This document shows, one piece after another, positions 6,943 through 14,693 of a stretch of DNA of 29,149 bases. The notes under the pieces are model-generated. The model searched no databases. It had not been told where the DNA came from and worked only from the letters and a program-made list of their open reading frames with translations. The DNA is from Acidovorax delafieldii. GTDB taxonomy: Bacteria; Pseudomonadota; Gammaproteobacteria; Burkholderiales; Burkholderiaceae_C. The stretch is taken from NCBI GenBank assembly GCA_002377855.1, contig DFQQ01000018.1, positions 1-29,149 on the forward strand. Reading direction: 5' to 3'. Position 1 is the stretch's first letter, and every line of letters begins with the position of its first letter. The position numbers and the translations under genes were made by a program.

Positions 6943-8142
6943 TCAGAAAATCTCGAACAGGCCGGCAGCGCCTTGGCCGCCGCCGATGCACATGGTCACC
7001 ACGGCCCACTTCACGGATGGGTCCTTGGCCTTGCGGCGCTGGCCTTCGAGCAGGATGTGACCGGCCAGGCGCGTGCCCGTCATGCCAAAGGGGTGGCCGA
7101 TGGAGATGGCGCCGCCGTTGACGTTGAGCCGCTCCATCGGAATGCCGAGCTGCCGCTGGCAATACAAGGCCTGCGAGGCAAAGGCCTCGTTCAGTTCCCA
7201 CAGGGCGATGTCTTCGACCTTGAGGCCCGCGCGCTCGAGCAGGCGGGGCACGGCGAACACGGGGCCAATGCCCATCTCGTCGGGCTCGCAGCCCGCCACG
7301 GCAAAGCCGCGGAACGCGCCCAGGGCCTGCAGGCCACGGCGCTCGGCCTCTTTCGCTTCCATCATCACGCAGGCGGCCGAGCCGTCCGACAACTGCGAGG
7401 CATTGCCCGCCGTGACGAACTTGCCCACGCCCTTCACGGGCTCCAGCTTGGCCAGGCCTTCCAGCGTGGTGCTGGGGCGGTTGCAGTTGTCCATGGTGGC
7501 GACCACCTCGCGGTAAGTCACCTCGCCCGTTTCCTTGTTCTTCTCGGCCATGGTGGTTTTGCAGGGCACGATTTCGTTGTCGAACACGCCGCTGGCCTGC
7601 GCGGCTGCGGTGCGCTGCTGGCTTTGCAGCGAGAACGCGTCCTGGTCTTCCCGCGTGATGCCGTAGCGCTGGGCCACCACATCGGCGGTGTCGATCATTT
7701 CCATGAACAGCGCAGGCTTGTGCTCTACCAGCCAGGGGTCGAGGTGCGATGCGCCGCTGCGGCCTGCGGGGTTCATCAGCGAAATGCTTTCCACGCCACC
7801 CGCCACCATGGCCGGCACGCCTTCGAGCACGATGCGCCCGGCGGCCACGGCAATGGCCTGCAGGCCCGAGGAGCAGAAGCGATTGATGACCGTGCCGCCC
7901 ACGGTGACGGGCAGGCCTGCGCGCAGCGCCGTCTGGCGGCCAATGTTGCGGCCGGTGGTGCCCTCGGGGTAGCCGCAGCCCCAGATCAAGTCTTCGATCA
8001 GGCCGGGGTCAATGCCGGCGCGCTGCACGGCAGCCTGCACCGAGAAGGCACCCAGCTGGGCGCCAGGGGTTTGGTTGAATTCGCCGCGGTGCGACTTGGC
8101 CAGCGGGGTACGGGCGGTGGAAACGATGACGGCTTCACGCAT
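6943..8142 (-). CDS. Acetyl-CoA acyltransferase (3-ketoacyl-CoA thiolase)
   Basis: This 399-residue thiolase cleaves a 3-ketoacyl-CoA with free CoA to release acetyl-CoA and a shortened acyl-CoA. All catalytic residues are visible: the nucleophile C90 in NRFCSSGLQ, H350 in GHPFGMTG and C385 in CIGGGQGAAG. The start REAVIVSTARTP is typical of the degradative group. The ATG at 8142 has a near-perfect AGGAG about six bases upstream. It lies downstream of the fused hydratase/dehydrogenase gene, separated by 141 bases containing an inverted repeat that might lower read-through. It is the last chemical step of the beta-oxidation turn encoded here. Confidence 0.95.
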   Translation of the reverse strand: MREAVIVSTARTPLAKSHRGEFNQTPGAQLGAFSVQAAVQRAGIDPGLIEDLIWGCGYPEGTTGRNIGRQTALRAGLPVTVGGTVINRFCSSGLQAIAVAAGRIVLEGVPAMVAGGVESISLMNPAGRSGASHLDPWLVEHKPALFMEMIDTADVVAQRYGITREDQDAFSLQSQQRTAAAQASGVFDNEIVPCKTTMAEKNKETGEVTYREVVATMDNCNRPSTTLEGLAKLEPVKGVGKFVTAGNASQLSDGSAACVMMEAKEAERRGLQALGAFRGFAVAGCEPDEMGIGPVFAVPRLLERAGLKVEDIALWELNEAFASQALYCQRQLGIPMERLNVNGGAISIGHPFGMTGTRLAGHILLEGQRRKAKDPSVKWAVVTMCIGGGQGAAGLFEIF

Positions 8143-8172
8143 GGCGGGCTCCTGGGTGTGTGAGAGTGCTTT

Positions 8173-8275
8173 GTTTTTGATAGCTGCTGGCGCTTTATTC
8201 GCAAGGGTTTCAGCATAAAAACCCTTTAAAACCCTTGAAAGACAAGCGCTGGCAGCTCCTGTTTTTGATGACCGC
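8173..8275. repeat. Intergenic repeat, family R, two inverted arms
   Basis: Outer arms are AGCTGCTGGCGCTT (8182-8195) and AAGCGCTGGCAGCT (8244-8257), complementary except for two positions. A second nested pair lies inside: CAAGGGTTT (8202-8210) with AAACCCTTG (8229-8237). T-rich tracts flank the outer arms. It fills most of the 141-base gap between the fadB-like gene and the thiolase, inside a likely operon, so a transcript would form a large hairpin there that could stabilise or attenuate the message. Confidence 0.65.
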
Positions 8276-8283
8276 TGGGGCGA

Positions 8284-10404
8284 TCAAGCCGCCTTGTTCA
8301 GGCTGTCGAAATTACGGCCTTCGGCCACCAGTTGTTCCAGCAGCGGCGCGGGCTTCCAGAACAGCGGGTCTTCCTTGGCAAAGGCCTGGATGTCGGCCAG
8401 CACCTTGGGGAGCCCCGTCATGTCGGCCCACTTCATGGGGCCGCCACGGTGGCGCGGGAAGCCATAGCCCGCCACAAAGGTCACGTCCACATCCAGGGGG
8501 CGCAGGGCAATGCCTTCGGCCACCACCTTGGCGCCTTCGTTGACCATGGCGGCCATGTAGCGGCGCATGATCTCGTCGGCGCTGAAGCTGCGCGGCGTGA
8601 TGCCTTTCTTCGCACGCTCGGCATCCACAATGGCCAGCACTTCCGGGTCGGGCTGGCCCACGCGGGCGCCTTCGGGGTAGAGGTAAAAACCGCGCCCGGT
8701 CTTCTGGCCGAACCAGCCGCGTTCGCAGATGCGGTCGGCAATCTCCACGTACCGGGCCTTGGGGTCGCGCGTGGCGGCCCGGCGTTTGCGCGTGGCCCAG
8801 CCAATGTCGCCGCCGGCCAGGTCCGTCACTTGGCACGGGCCCATGGCAAAGCCAAAGCCGCGCACGGCCGCGTCGATCTCATAGGGGCTGGCGCCGTCTT
8901 CCATCAGGTAGTCGGCCGCCTGCTTGTACACGGCCAGGATGCGGTTGCCGATGAAACCGTCGCACACACCGGCGCGCACGGGCACCTTCTTGAGCTTCTT
9001 GGCCAGCTCGAACGCCGTAGCCACCACGTCGGCAGCCACCTTGGCGGGCACCACGATCTCCAGCAGCTTCATGATGTTGGCGGGACTGAAGAAGTGCAGG
9101 CCAATCACGTCCTGCGGGCGGCTGGTGGATGCAGCGATGGCGTCAATGTCGAGGTACGAGGTATTGGTGGCCAGCACGGCACCGGGCTTGCACACGCGGT
9201 CCAGCTCGCGGAACACGGCCTTCTTCACTTCAATGTCTTCAAACACGGCTTCAATCACCAGGTCCACCTGGGCGATGTCGGCGTAGTTGGTGCTGCCGGT
9301 GTAGCGCGCCATCACGGCGGCTTTGGCGGCCTCGGTCATGCGGCCCTTGGCCACCAGGCCGTTGTAAACCTTCTCGACATTGGCACGGCCACGGGCGATG
9401 GACTCGGCATCGCGCTCGATCATGGTCACCGGCAGGCCGGCATCCAGCGCAGCCACGGCAATGCCCGCACCCATGGTGCCGCCACCGATCACGGCAACAC
9501 TGGCCACGGGGCGCGGCTGCGCGGCCTGGGCTTCAGGCACCTTGGCCACTTCACGCTCAGCAAAGAAGGCGTGGATGAGGCCAGCGCGCTGGGGGCTGTC
9601 CAGGCATTCGACGAACAGCGCACGCTCGCGGGCCAGGCCCTCGTCAAACGGCAGTTGCACGGCGGCTTGCACGCATTCAATGATCTTGAGCGGCGAGAAC
9701 AGGCCGCGCGCCTTTTTCGCGGTCTCGGCCTTTTGCTCTTCCAGCCAGGCCAGCGCGGCCTGAGGTTCGGCAATGGCCAGGTCCCGGGTGCGGCGCACGG
9801 GGGAGTTGGCGGCGAGCAGTTCGCGCACGTAGGCCAGGCCTGCGGCTTGGGCGTCGGCGCCTTCAACCAACTTGTCTACCAGCCCGGCCTGCAATGCAGC
9901 CTGCGCCTTGAGGTGCTGGCCGCTGAGCATCATGGCCGTGGCCGCCTGCACGCCCATCAGGCGCGGTGCGCGCTGCGTGCCGCCCGAGCCGGGCAGCAGG
10001 CCCAGGTTCACTTCAGGCAGGCCCAGGGTGGCGGCAGGCAGCGCAAGGCGGTAGTGGGCCGACATGGCCACTTCCAGCCCGCCGCCCAAGGCTGCGCCGT
10101 GCAACACGGCCACCACGGGCTTGTCCGAGCCTTCGATGGCGCGGCAGACCTCAGGCAGTGCCGGGGGCACGGGTGGCTTGCCAAATTCGCGAATGTCGGC
10201 CCCGGCAATGAAGGCCTTGCCAGCACCCACCAGCAGCACGGCGGCCACGGCCGCGTCGGCCTGCGCCTGCTGCATGGCGGCCAGCAAACCCTGGCGCACG
10301 GCGGCGCCCAGGGCGTTGACGGGCGGGTTGTCGATGGTGACCACCAACACGTCACCGTGAAGCGCGGTGGTAACAACGGAAGAGGCGGAAGCGGCAGCGC
10401 CCAT
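8284..10404 (-). CDS. FadB-type fusion: enoyl-CoA hydratase / 3-hydroxyacyl-CoA dehydrogenase
   Basis: This 706-residue protein joins two enzymes. Residues about 1-200 form a crotonase domain with FIAGADIREF (65-74), ALGGGLEVA (105-113) and LPEVNLGLLPGSGGTQ (129-144); both hydratase glutamates are present (E111, E131). Residues about 300-690 form an NAD-dependent 3-hydroxyacyl-CoA dehydrogenase with the nucleotide loop VIGGGTMGAGIA (305-316), HFFSP with H437, and AGVCDGFIGNR (478-488). It hydrates a 2-enoyl-CoA and oxidises the hydroxy product. Length suits single-chain FadB/FadJ/PimF enzymes. It is the promoter-proximal gene of the array, with AGGAG about ten bases before the ATG, and diverges from the LysR gene. 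Substrate range is unknown. Confidence 0.94.
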   Translation of the reverse strand: MGAAASASSVVTTALHGDVLVVTIDNPPVNALGAAVRQGLLAAMQQAQADAAVAAVLLVGAGKAFIAGADIREFGKPPVPPALPEVCRAIEGSDKPVVAVLHGAALGGGLEVAMSAHYRLALPAATLGLPEVNLGLLPGSGGTQRAPRLMGVQAATAMMLSGQHLKAQAALQAGLVDKLVEGADAQAAGLAYVRELLAANSPVRRTRDLAIAEPQAALAWLEEQKAETAKKARGLFSPLKIIECVQAAVQLPFDEGLARERALFVECLDSPQRAGLIHAFFAEREVAKVPEAQAAQPRPVASVAVIGGGTMGAGIAVAALDAGLPVTMIERDAESIARGRANVEKVYNGLVAKGRMTEAAKAAVMARYTGSTNYADIAQVDLVIEAVFEDIEVKKAVFRELDRVCKPGAVLATNTSYLDIDAIAASTSRPQDVIGLHFFSPANIMKLLEIVVPAKVAADVVATAFELAKKLKKVPVRAGVCDGFIGNRILAVYKQAADYLMEDGASPYEIDAAVRGFGFAMGPCQVTDLAGGDIGWATRKRRAATRDPKARYVEIADRICERGWFGQKTGRGFYLYPEGARVGQPDPEVLAIVDAERAKKGITPRSFSADEIMRRYMAAMVNEGAKVVAEGIALRPLDVDVTFVAGYGFPRHRGGPMKWADMTGLPKVLADIQAFAKEDPLFWKPAPLLEQLVAEGRNFDSLNKAA

Positions 10405-10478
10405 GCGGGGAGTCTCCTGATCTTGGCTAGAGCCTGTTGATGACCGTGTGATTGTTGATGCGTGAAGTTATCTTGACA

Positions 10479-10506
10479 ATTACATAGCCCATTGACAGAC
10501 TGTCAA
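10479..10506 (-). promoter_or_regulatory. Candidate promoter of the beta-oxidation cluster
   Basis: On the minus strand, TTGACA (10506-10501) is followed after 16 bases by TGTAAT (10484-10479), close to sigma-70 boxes. Transcription would begin near 10472, giving a leader of roughly 70 bases before the fadB-like ATG. The -35 box is one arm of the inverted repeat described separately. Predicted by eye only. Confidence 0.5.
10492..10506. promoter_or_regulatory. Inverted repeat TTGACA-GAC-TGTCAA, candidate LysR operator
   Basis: TTGACAGACTGTCAA is a perfect inverted repeat with a three-base spacer and contains a T-N11-A core, the usual LysR-type binding pattern. Two further TTGACA half-sites lie at 10473-10478 and 10514-10519. 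The site overlaps the -35 box of the divergent cluster and lies about 50 bases before the lysR start, a typical autoregulatory arrangement. Confidence 0.55.
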
Positions 10507-10558
10507 AAACCTTTTGACAAACGGCGTCGTACACCCCTATTCCCACGCCTTTTGACCT

Positions 10559-11455
10559 ATGGAACTCACCTCCCTCACCGTGCTGGTCGACATCCTGGAT
10601 GCCGGCAACCTCAGCCAGGCCGCCCGCAACCTGAAGATGACGCGGGCCAACGTGAGCTACCACCTGCACCAACTGGAAAAGTCAGTAGGCGTGCAACTGG
10701 TGCGCCGCACCACGCGCCGGGTGGAGCCCACCGAGGTGGGCCTGCGCCTGTATGCCCATGGCCGCGCCATCCAGAACGAGATGCTGGCCGCGCGCGAAAC
10801 CATTGCCACACTGGGCCAGGGCCTGCAGGGCCGCGTGGGCCTGAGCGTGCCCAGCGGCTACGGGCAGATGGTGATGTCGGACTGGCTGATCGACTTCAAG
10901 CGGCTGTACCCAGGCATCGTTCTGGATGTGCGCTTTGAAAACCGCGTGGACGACCTGATCCGCGACGAGGTGGACATCGCCATCCGCGTGATGCCGGAGC
11001 CCCCGCCCACGCTGGTGGCGCGCGACCTGGGCAGCGTGCGCTACATCGCCTGCGCATCGCGCGCCTATGCCGAGGCGCAGGGCCTGCCGCAGAGCTTCGA
11101 GGCGCTGCGGGCCGCGCCGGTGATCACATCCGGCGTGGTGGGCAAGCAATTGCGCCTGCGCGGCTACCGCGGCGGTGAGCGTGAGGAGGTGCTGCTGGAG
11201 CCCACCATCATCTCGGAGCACTTCCCGTTTCTGCGCCAGGGCATCCTGGCCGGGCTGGGGGTGGGCCTGGTGCCCGACTACGTGGTGCAAGACGCCGTGA
11301 CCAGCGGCGAAGTGCTGACCACGCTGAACGACTGGCGCCTGAGCATTTTCGGCACGCAGATGTTCATGCTCTACATGCCTGACCGGCACCAGACACGCGC
11401 AGTGCGCACTTGCATCGACTACCTGCTGGGGCGCGCGCTGCCAGCGCAGGGGTGA
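10559..11455 (+). CDS. LysR-family transcriptional regulator
   Basis: This 298-residue regulator has an N-terminal winged helix-turn-helix, with the recognition region around residues 18-40 (LSQAARNLKMTRANVSYHLHQLE in two helices), the LysR wing QLVRRTTRRVEPTEVG, and a C-terminal effector-binding domain. It is transcribed away from the beta-oxidation array, with a 154-base shared intergenic region, so it probably controls that array in response to a pathway acid or acyl-CoA; this is inference. The start ATG matches the family N-terminus, but I see no Shine-Dalgarno sequence before it, so translation may be weak or leaderless. It ends facing the 5'-nucleotidase gene, separated by a hairpin repeat. 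Confidence 0.93.
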   Translation: MELTSLTVLVDILDAGNLSQAARNLKMTRANVSYHLHQLEKSVGVQLVRRTTRRVEPTEVGLRLYAHGRAIQNEMLAARETIATLGQGLQGRVGLSVPSGYGQMVMSDWLIDFKRLYPGIVLDVRFENRVDDLIRDEVDIAIRVMPEPPPTLVARDLGSVRYIACASRAYAEAQGLPQSFEALRAAPVITSGVVGKQLRLRGYRGGEREEVLLEPTIISEHFPFLRQGILAGLGVGLVPDYVVQDAVTSGEVLTTLNDWRLSIFGTQMFMLYMPDRHQTRAVRTCIDYLLGRALPAQG

Positions 11456-11471
11456 TTTCACCGCCACATAC

Positions 11472-11520
11472 AAAAAATAGCCTCTAGCGCTTAATGGATA
11501 AGCGCCAGAAGCTACGTTTT
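11472..11520. terminator. Family R hairpin, probable bidirectional terminator
   Basis: TAGCCTCTAGCGCTTA (11478-11493) pairs with TAAGCGCCAGAAGCTA (11499-11514), a 16-base stem with two mismatches and a five-base loop. An A-run precedes it and a T-run follows it, so on either strand the hairpin is followed by U residues. It lies between the converging lysR and 5'-nucleotidase genes. The arms match the family R repeats at 2438, 8173 and 13642. Confidence 0.7.
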
Positions 11521-11578
11521 TGACAGCAAACCTCTACCCATCAAAACGCGGGCAGCCCCGTGGCCGCCCGCCATGCCT

Positions 11579-13492
11579 TCAGTTCGGCCCAGTGAAGCTG
11601 CGCGTGCTGTACAGGTCCAGCGGCAGGCGCCCCACCACCGGCAAGCCGCTGGCGGCGTCCTTGGGCAGGTTTTCGATGTAGCTGAAGAACACATCGGCGT
11701 CCAGCACGCCAATGTCCAGCCGGCGCGCTGCTGGCACGGCGGCCAGGGTCTTGTAGCCATCGCCACCGGTGGCGTTGAAGCTCAGCACGAACAGCTTGTA
11801 GGTCTTGGTGAGGTCCAACGCGCCCCATGTTCCCGTAGCAGGGTTGCGCACTTCAATGTTGCTGGTGCGCGCACCTTTGGCGGCCTTGGCGTTCACGTCA
11901 AAGCGCAGCCCCCCGGTGTAGGGGTAAGGGCCCGTGGAGCCGCCAGCGCCAAAGGTCGCTTCCAAGCCATCTTCGAGCATGCCCTTCACTTCCTGCCCTG
12001 TCACATCCAGGCGGAACAGCATGTTGCCAAACGGCAGCACCTGGATGACCTGCGCTGCCGTCACGGTGCCTTGCAGCGGGATGCGCACACCGCCGCCGCT
12101 TTGCAGGCTGATGTCAGCACCACCGTACTTGGCGTTGGCCACGTCCAGATAAGCCTGTGCCACCAGTTGCTGGATGTCACCACCGCGCAGACTCACGCTG
12201 CCCTCGGCATTGCAGGCGCTGCTCGAGCGGCTGTAGTCGGCCGACCCCACGCCGCCCGGAACGCGGCGCGAGCACAGCTCTTGTGGCACCACGGCCACCT
12301 GGGTCTTGTTGAATACGGCCACCTTGTCCTTGAACGGTTGCAGCACCGCCGTGGCGCTGGCCGCCGGCTGTGTAATGCGCAGGAAGCCTGTGGCTGCGGC
12401 GCTGGCCTTGAGGGCGGCTTTCTCCGCATCCGTCGCGGCCTTGCCACCCAGGGTGAAATTGTCGCCAATCAGCACATGTGGCGTGCCCTTGCATTGGGTC
12501 ACGTTGCCTTGCGCGTCAAAGCTCACCTTCAGTTCGCCCACCACCTGGGCGTATTCCCAAGCTTGCACCACGCACACGGGCTTGCCGTCCTTGTCCGTCA
12601 GCTGGGTGGGGTAGGCCCCACCGGGCGTGCCCACGCCCGTGGTGGTCATGGCCGCAGGGCCCAACAGGGTGTGAGAGTCGCCCCCCACCACCACATCCAC
12701 CCCGCTGAGCTTGGGAGCGATCTGCAGGTCGTACTGGTAGCCCACGTGGCTCATGACGATGATCTTGTTGACGCCCTGGTTGCGCAGGCGGTCAATCTCG
12801 CGCTGCGCGGCGGTGGCCTCGTCTTCAAACGTGGTGCCTGCGTCGGGGCTGGAAGATGCCTGGGTCTTCTGCGCAATCGTCAGGCCCACAATGCCGATCT
12901 TTTGACCTCCGCGCTCCACCACGGTGGAGGGGCTGACGTAGCCCGGCGCGCGGCTGGGATGGAGGGCCGAGTTGGCACCGAACTGCACATTGGCACTGAG
13001 TGCAGGCGTCTTGCAGGTGCCCTTGCGCAACAGGTCGATGAAGCCCTTGAGGCCGCTGTCGCCCTTGTCAAACTCGTGGTTGCCCAGCGTGAAGACGTCA
13101 AAGCACACGGTGTTCATCAGCGCGGCATCGGCCTCGCCATTGGCTCCAGCGCGGTTGAAATACAGCGTGCCCGTCAGCGCATCGCCCGCGTGCAGCTTGA
13201 GCACGTTGGTGCTCTGCGCCGCCAGCTCGCTGATGGCGGCCGTGACGCGGGGGAAGCCCGCAGCGTCCACCGCCACATCCACCGCGGTAGCGCCACCGGC
13301 AGAGAGCTTGAGGGTTTTGGACTTGCTCTCCAACGTGGAATGGTGGTCGTTGATGTGCAGGATGGTCAGGTCCAGCGGCTGGCCCGCGTCGTCGCTGTCC
13401 GAACCCCCGCACGCGGCCAATGCTCCGGCCACAGCCAATGCCAGCACGCCCATGCGCACGCCGCGTGCGTGCTTTGACCACATCGTTGTCAT
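11579..13492 (-). CDS. 5'-nucleotidase-family lipoprotein (UshA/NadN-like)
   Basis: This 637-residue protein has a metallophosphatase domain followed by a 5'-nucleotidase C-terminal domain. A lipoprotein signal ends in the lipobox LAAC (C28), so it is probably anchored outside the cytoplasm. Metal-site motifs are NDHH (48-51), HAGD (101-104), GNHEFD (137-142), MSHVGYQ and GGDSH. The NDHHS form resembles NadN-type NAD nucleotidases more than classic UshA, from memory of the family. It likely hydrolyses extracellular nucleotides for phosphate or nucleoside scavenging. The ATG at 13492 has GAGGGAGA just upstream; an ATG three codons later is possible. No neighbour shares an obvious pathway. Confidence 0.9.
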   Translation of the reverse strand: MTTMWSKHARGVRMGVLALAVAGALAACGGSDSDDAGQPLDLTILHINDHHSTLESKSKTLKLSAGGATAVDVAVDAAGFPRVTAAISELAAQSTNVLKLHAGDALTGTLYFNRAGANGEADAALMNTVCFDVFTLGNHEFDKGDSGLKGFIDLLRKGTCKTPALSANVQFGANSALHPSRAPGYVSPSTVVERGGQKIGIVGLTIAQKTQASSSPDAGTTFEDEATAAQREIDRLRNQGVNKIIVMSHVGYQYDLQIAPKLSGVDVVVGGDSHTLLGPAAMTTTGVGTPGGAYPTQLTDKDGKPVCVVQAWEYAQVVGELKVSFDAQGNVTQCKGTPHVLIGDNFTLGGKAATDAEKAALKASAAATGFLRITQPAASATAVLQPFKDKVAVFNKTQVAVVPQELCSRRVPGGVGSADYSRSSSACNAEGSVSLRGGDIQQLVAQAYLDVANAKYGGADISLQSGGGVRIPLQGTVTAAQVIQVLPFGNMLFRLDVTGQEVKGMLEDGLEATFGAGGSTGPYPYTGGLRFDVNAKAAKGARTSNIEVRNPATGTWGALDLTKTYKLFVLSFNATGGDGYKTLAAVPAARRLDIGVLDADVFFSYIENLPKDAASGLPVVGRLPLDLYSTRSFTGPN

Positions 13493-13581
13493 CTCATCTC
13501 CCTCTGTGTCAGTTCAATAAAACCGCGATGGTGGGATGCGTGCGTGACAGGGCGATGAAACCGGCATCGCCGAAGCCCAAC

Positions 13582-13608
13582 GAAAAACAGGCTCCCGAGG
13601 GAGCCTGT
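13582..13608 (-). terminator. Intrinsic terminator of the peptide-transporter cluster
   Basis: ACAGGCTCCC (13587-13596) pairs perfectly with GGGAGCCTGT (13599-13608). Read on the minus strand the stem is followed at once by a run of T (13587-13583). It lies about 70 bases after the stop codon of the last ATPase gene and upstream of the 5'-nucleotidase start, so it separates the two units. Confidence 0.85.
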
Positions 13609-13625
13609 TCATATCAAAAAGCACT

Positions 13626-13656
13626 CTGGCGCCCGGACACAAAGCGCCAGCAGCTA
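13626..13656. repeat. Intergenic repeat, family R
   Basis: CTGGCGC (13626-13632) pairs with GCGCCAG (13644-13650). On the minus strand 13656-13642 reads TAGCTGCTGGCGCTT, identical over 15 bases to 8181-8195. A T-rich tract follows on the plus strand. It lies between the last ATPase stop and the intrinsic terminator. Confidence 0.6.
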
Positions 13657-13676
13657 CATTTTTTATAGCAACCGTA

Positions 13677-14693
13677 TCAGATGCGCCCCTCTTCCACGGC
13701 GTGGCACGCAATTCGAATGCCGCCAATGCTCAGCAGCTGAGGGCGCTCGGCGCGGCAGCGATCGTTGACGTGCGGGCAGCGAGGATTGAACGCGCAACCC
13801 GACGGTGGATTCAGCGGGTTGGGCACCTCGCCCTGCACGGGCGTGCGGGCCTTGCCGGTGTCGTGCATCTTCGGGATGGCATCGAGCAGCATGCGCGTGT
13901 AGGGGTGGCGCGGAGTATCGAACAGCGTGTGCTTGTCGGCCAGCTCCACCAGGCGGCCCAGGTACATCACGCCCACCTGGTCGCTCACGTGGCGCACCAC
14001 GGCCAGGTTGTGGCTGATAAAAAGGTACGTCAGGTGCCGCTCGCGCTGCAGGTCCTTCATGATGTTGAGCACCTGGGCCTGCACCGACACGTCGAGCGCG
14101 CTGGTGGGCTCGTCACACACCAGGAACTCAGGCTCGGTGGCCAGGGCGCGGGCAATCGAAATGCGCTGGCGCTGGCCGCCCGAGAACTGGTGGGGGTACT
14201 TCACCATGTCCAGCGGCGACAGGCCCACCGACTGCAGCAACTCACCCACGCGTTGCTTGAGCTGGGCCTTGTCGGTGATCAGGCCATGCTCCTTGAGCGG
14301 CTCGCCAATGATGTCTTCCACCAGCCAGCGCGGGTTCAGGCTGGCATAGGGGTCCTGGAAGATCATCTGGATGCGTCGGCGCATGTCCTTGGCGTCGCTG
14401 CCCTTGAAGGCCGCGTGCGCATCCTGCCCATCAAAGGTCAGGCCGCCGCGCGTGGGCTCGTACAGGCCCACCAGCAGGCGCGCTACCGTGCTCTTGCCGC
14501 AACCAGACTCGCCCACCAGGGCCAGGGTCTTGCCCTTCTCGATTTCGAAGCTCACACCGTCGACGGCATGCAGCAGTGTGCGGGGCTTGCGCTCGATGAC
14601 TCGGTTGAGCCAAGGGGCAGAGACGTCGAAGGTCTTGGCCAGGTCGTGCGCCTGCACCAGCGGCTTGTGGGCGTTGTTCATTGCGCTGCTCAT
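13677..14693 (-). CDS. Peptide ABC transporter ATP-binding protein, DppF/OppF-like
   Basis: This 338-residue ATPase carries Walker A GESGCGKST (61-69), the ABC signature FSGGQRQRISIARAL, Walker B FLVCDEPTSALD, and the C-terminal oligopeptide-type extension with the cysteine-bearing GCAFNPRCPHVNDRC. It would form the second half of the nucleotide-binding dimer driving import through the two permeases. The start at 14693 overlaps the DppD-like stop by four bases (ATGA), indicating coupled translation; AGGTGG provides a ribosome binding site. An ATG four codons later is less likely. It is the last gene of the cluster, followed by a family R repeat and a strong terminator. Confidence 0.94.
   Translation of the reverse strand: MSSAMNNAHKPLVQAHDLAKTFDVSAPWLNRVIERKPRTLLHAVDGVSFEIEKGKTLALVGESGCGKSTVARLLVGLYEPTRGGLTFDGQDAHAAFKGSDAKDMRRRIQMIFQDPYASLNPRWLVEDIIGEPLKEHGLITDKAQLKQRVGELLQSVGLSPLDMVKYPHQFSGGQRQRISIARALATEPEFLVCDEPTSALDVSVQAQVLNIMKDLQRERHLTYLFISHNLAVVRHVSDQVGVMYLGRLVELADKHTLFDTPRHPYTRMLLDAIPKMHDTGKARTPVQGEVPNPLNPPSGCAFNPRCPHVNDRCRAERPQLLSIGGIRIACHAVEEGRI

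Noticed and set aside
5602..8163. An 853-codon open frame on the plus strand across the dehydrogenase and thiolase genes
   Set aside because: It is antisense to three clearly recognisable enzymes, is rich in His, Gln and Ala as expected from the mirror of GC-rich codons, and shows no known domain.
8332..10440. A 702-codon open frame on the plus strand opposite the FadB-like gene
   Set aside because: It is a compositional shadow of a real gene with complete catalytic motifs on the other strand, and it has no recognisable domain.
11573..13477. A 634-codon open frame opposite the 5'-nucleotidase gene
   Set aside because: The minus-strand reading has a lipobox and all metallophosphatase motifs; the opposite frame has only His- and Ala-rich low-information sequence.
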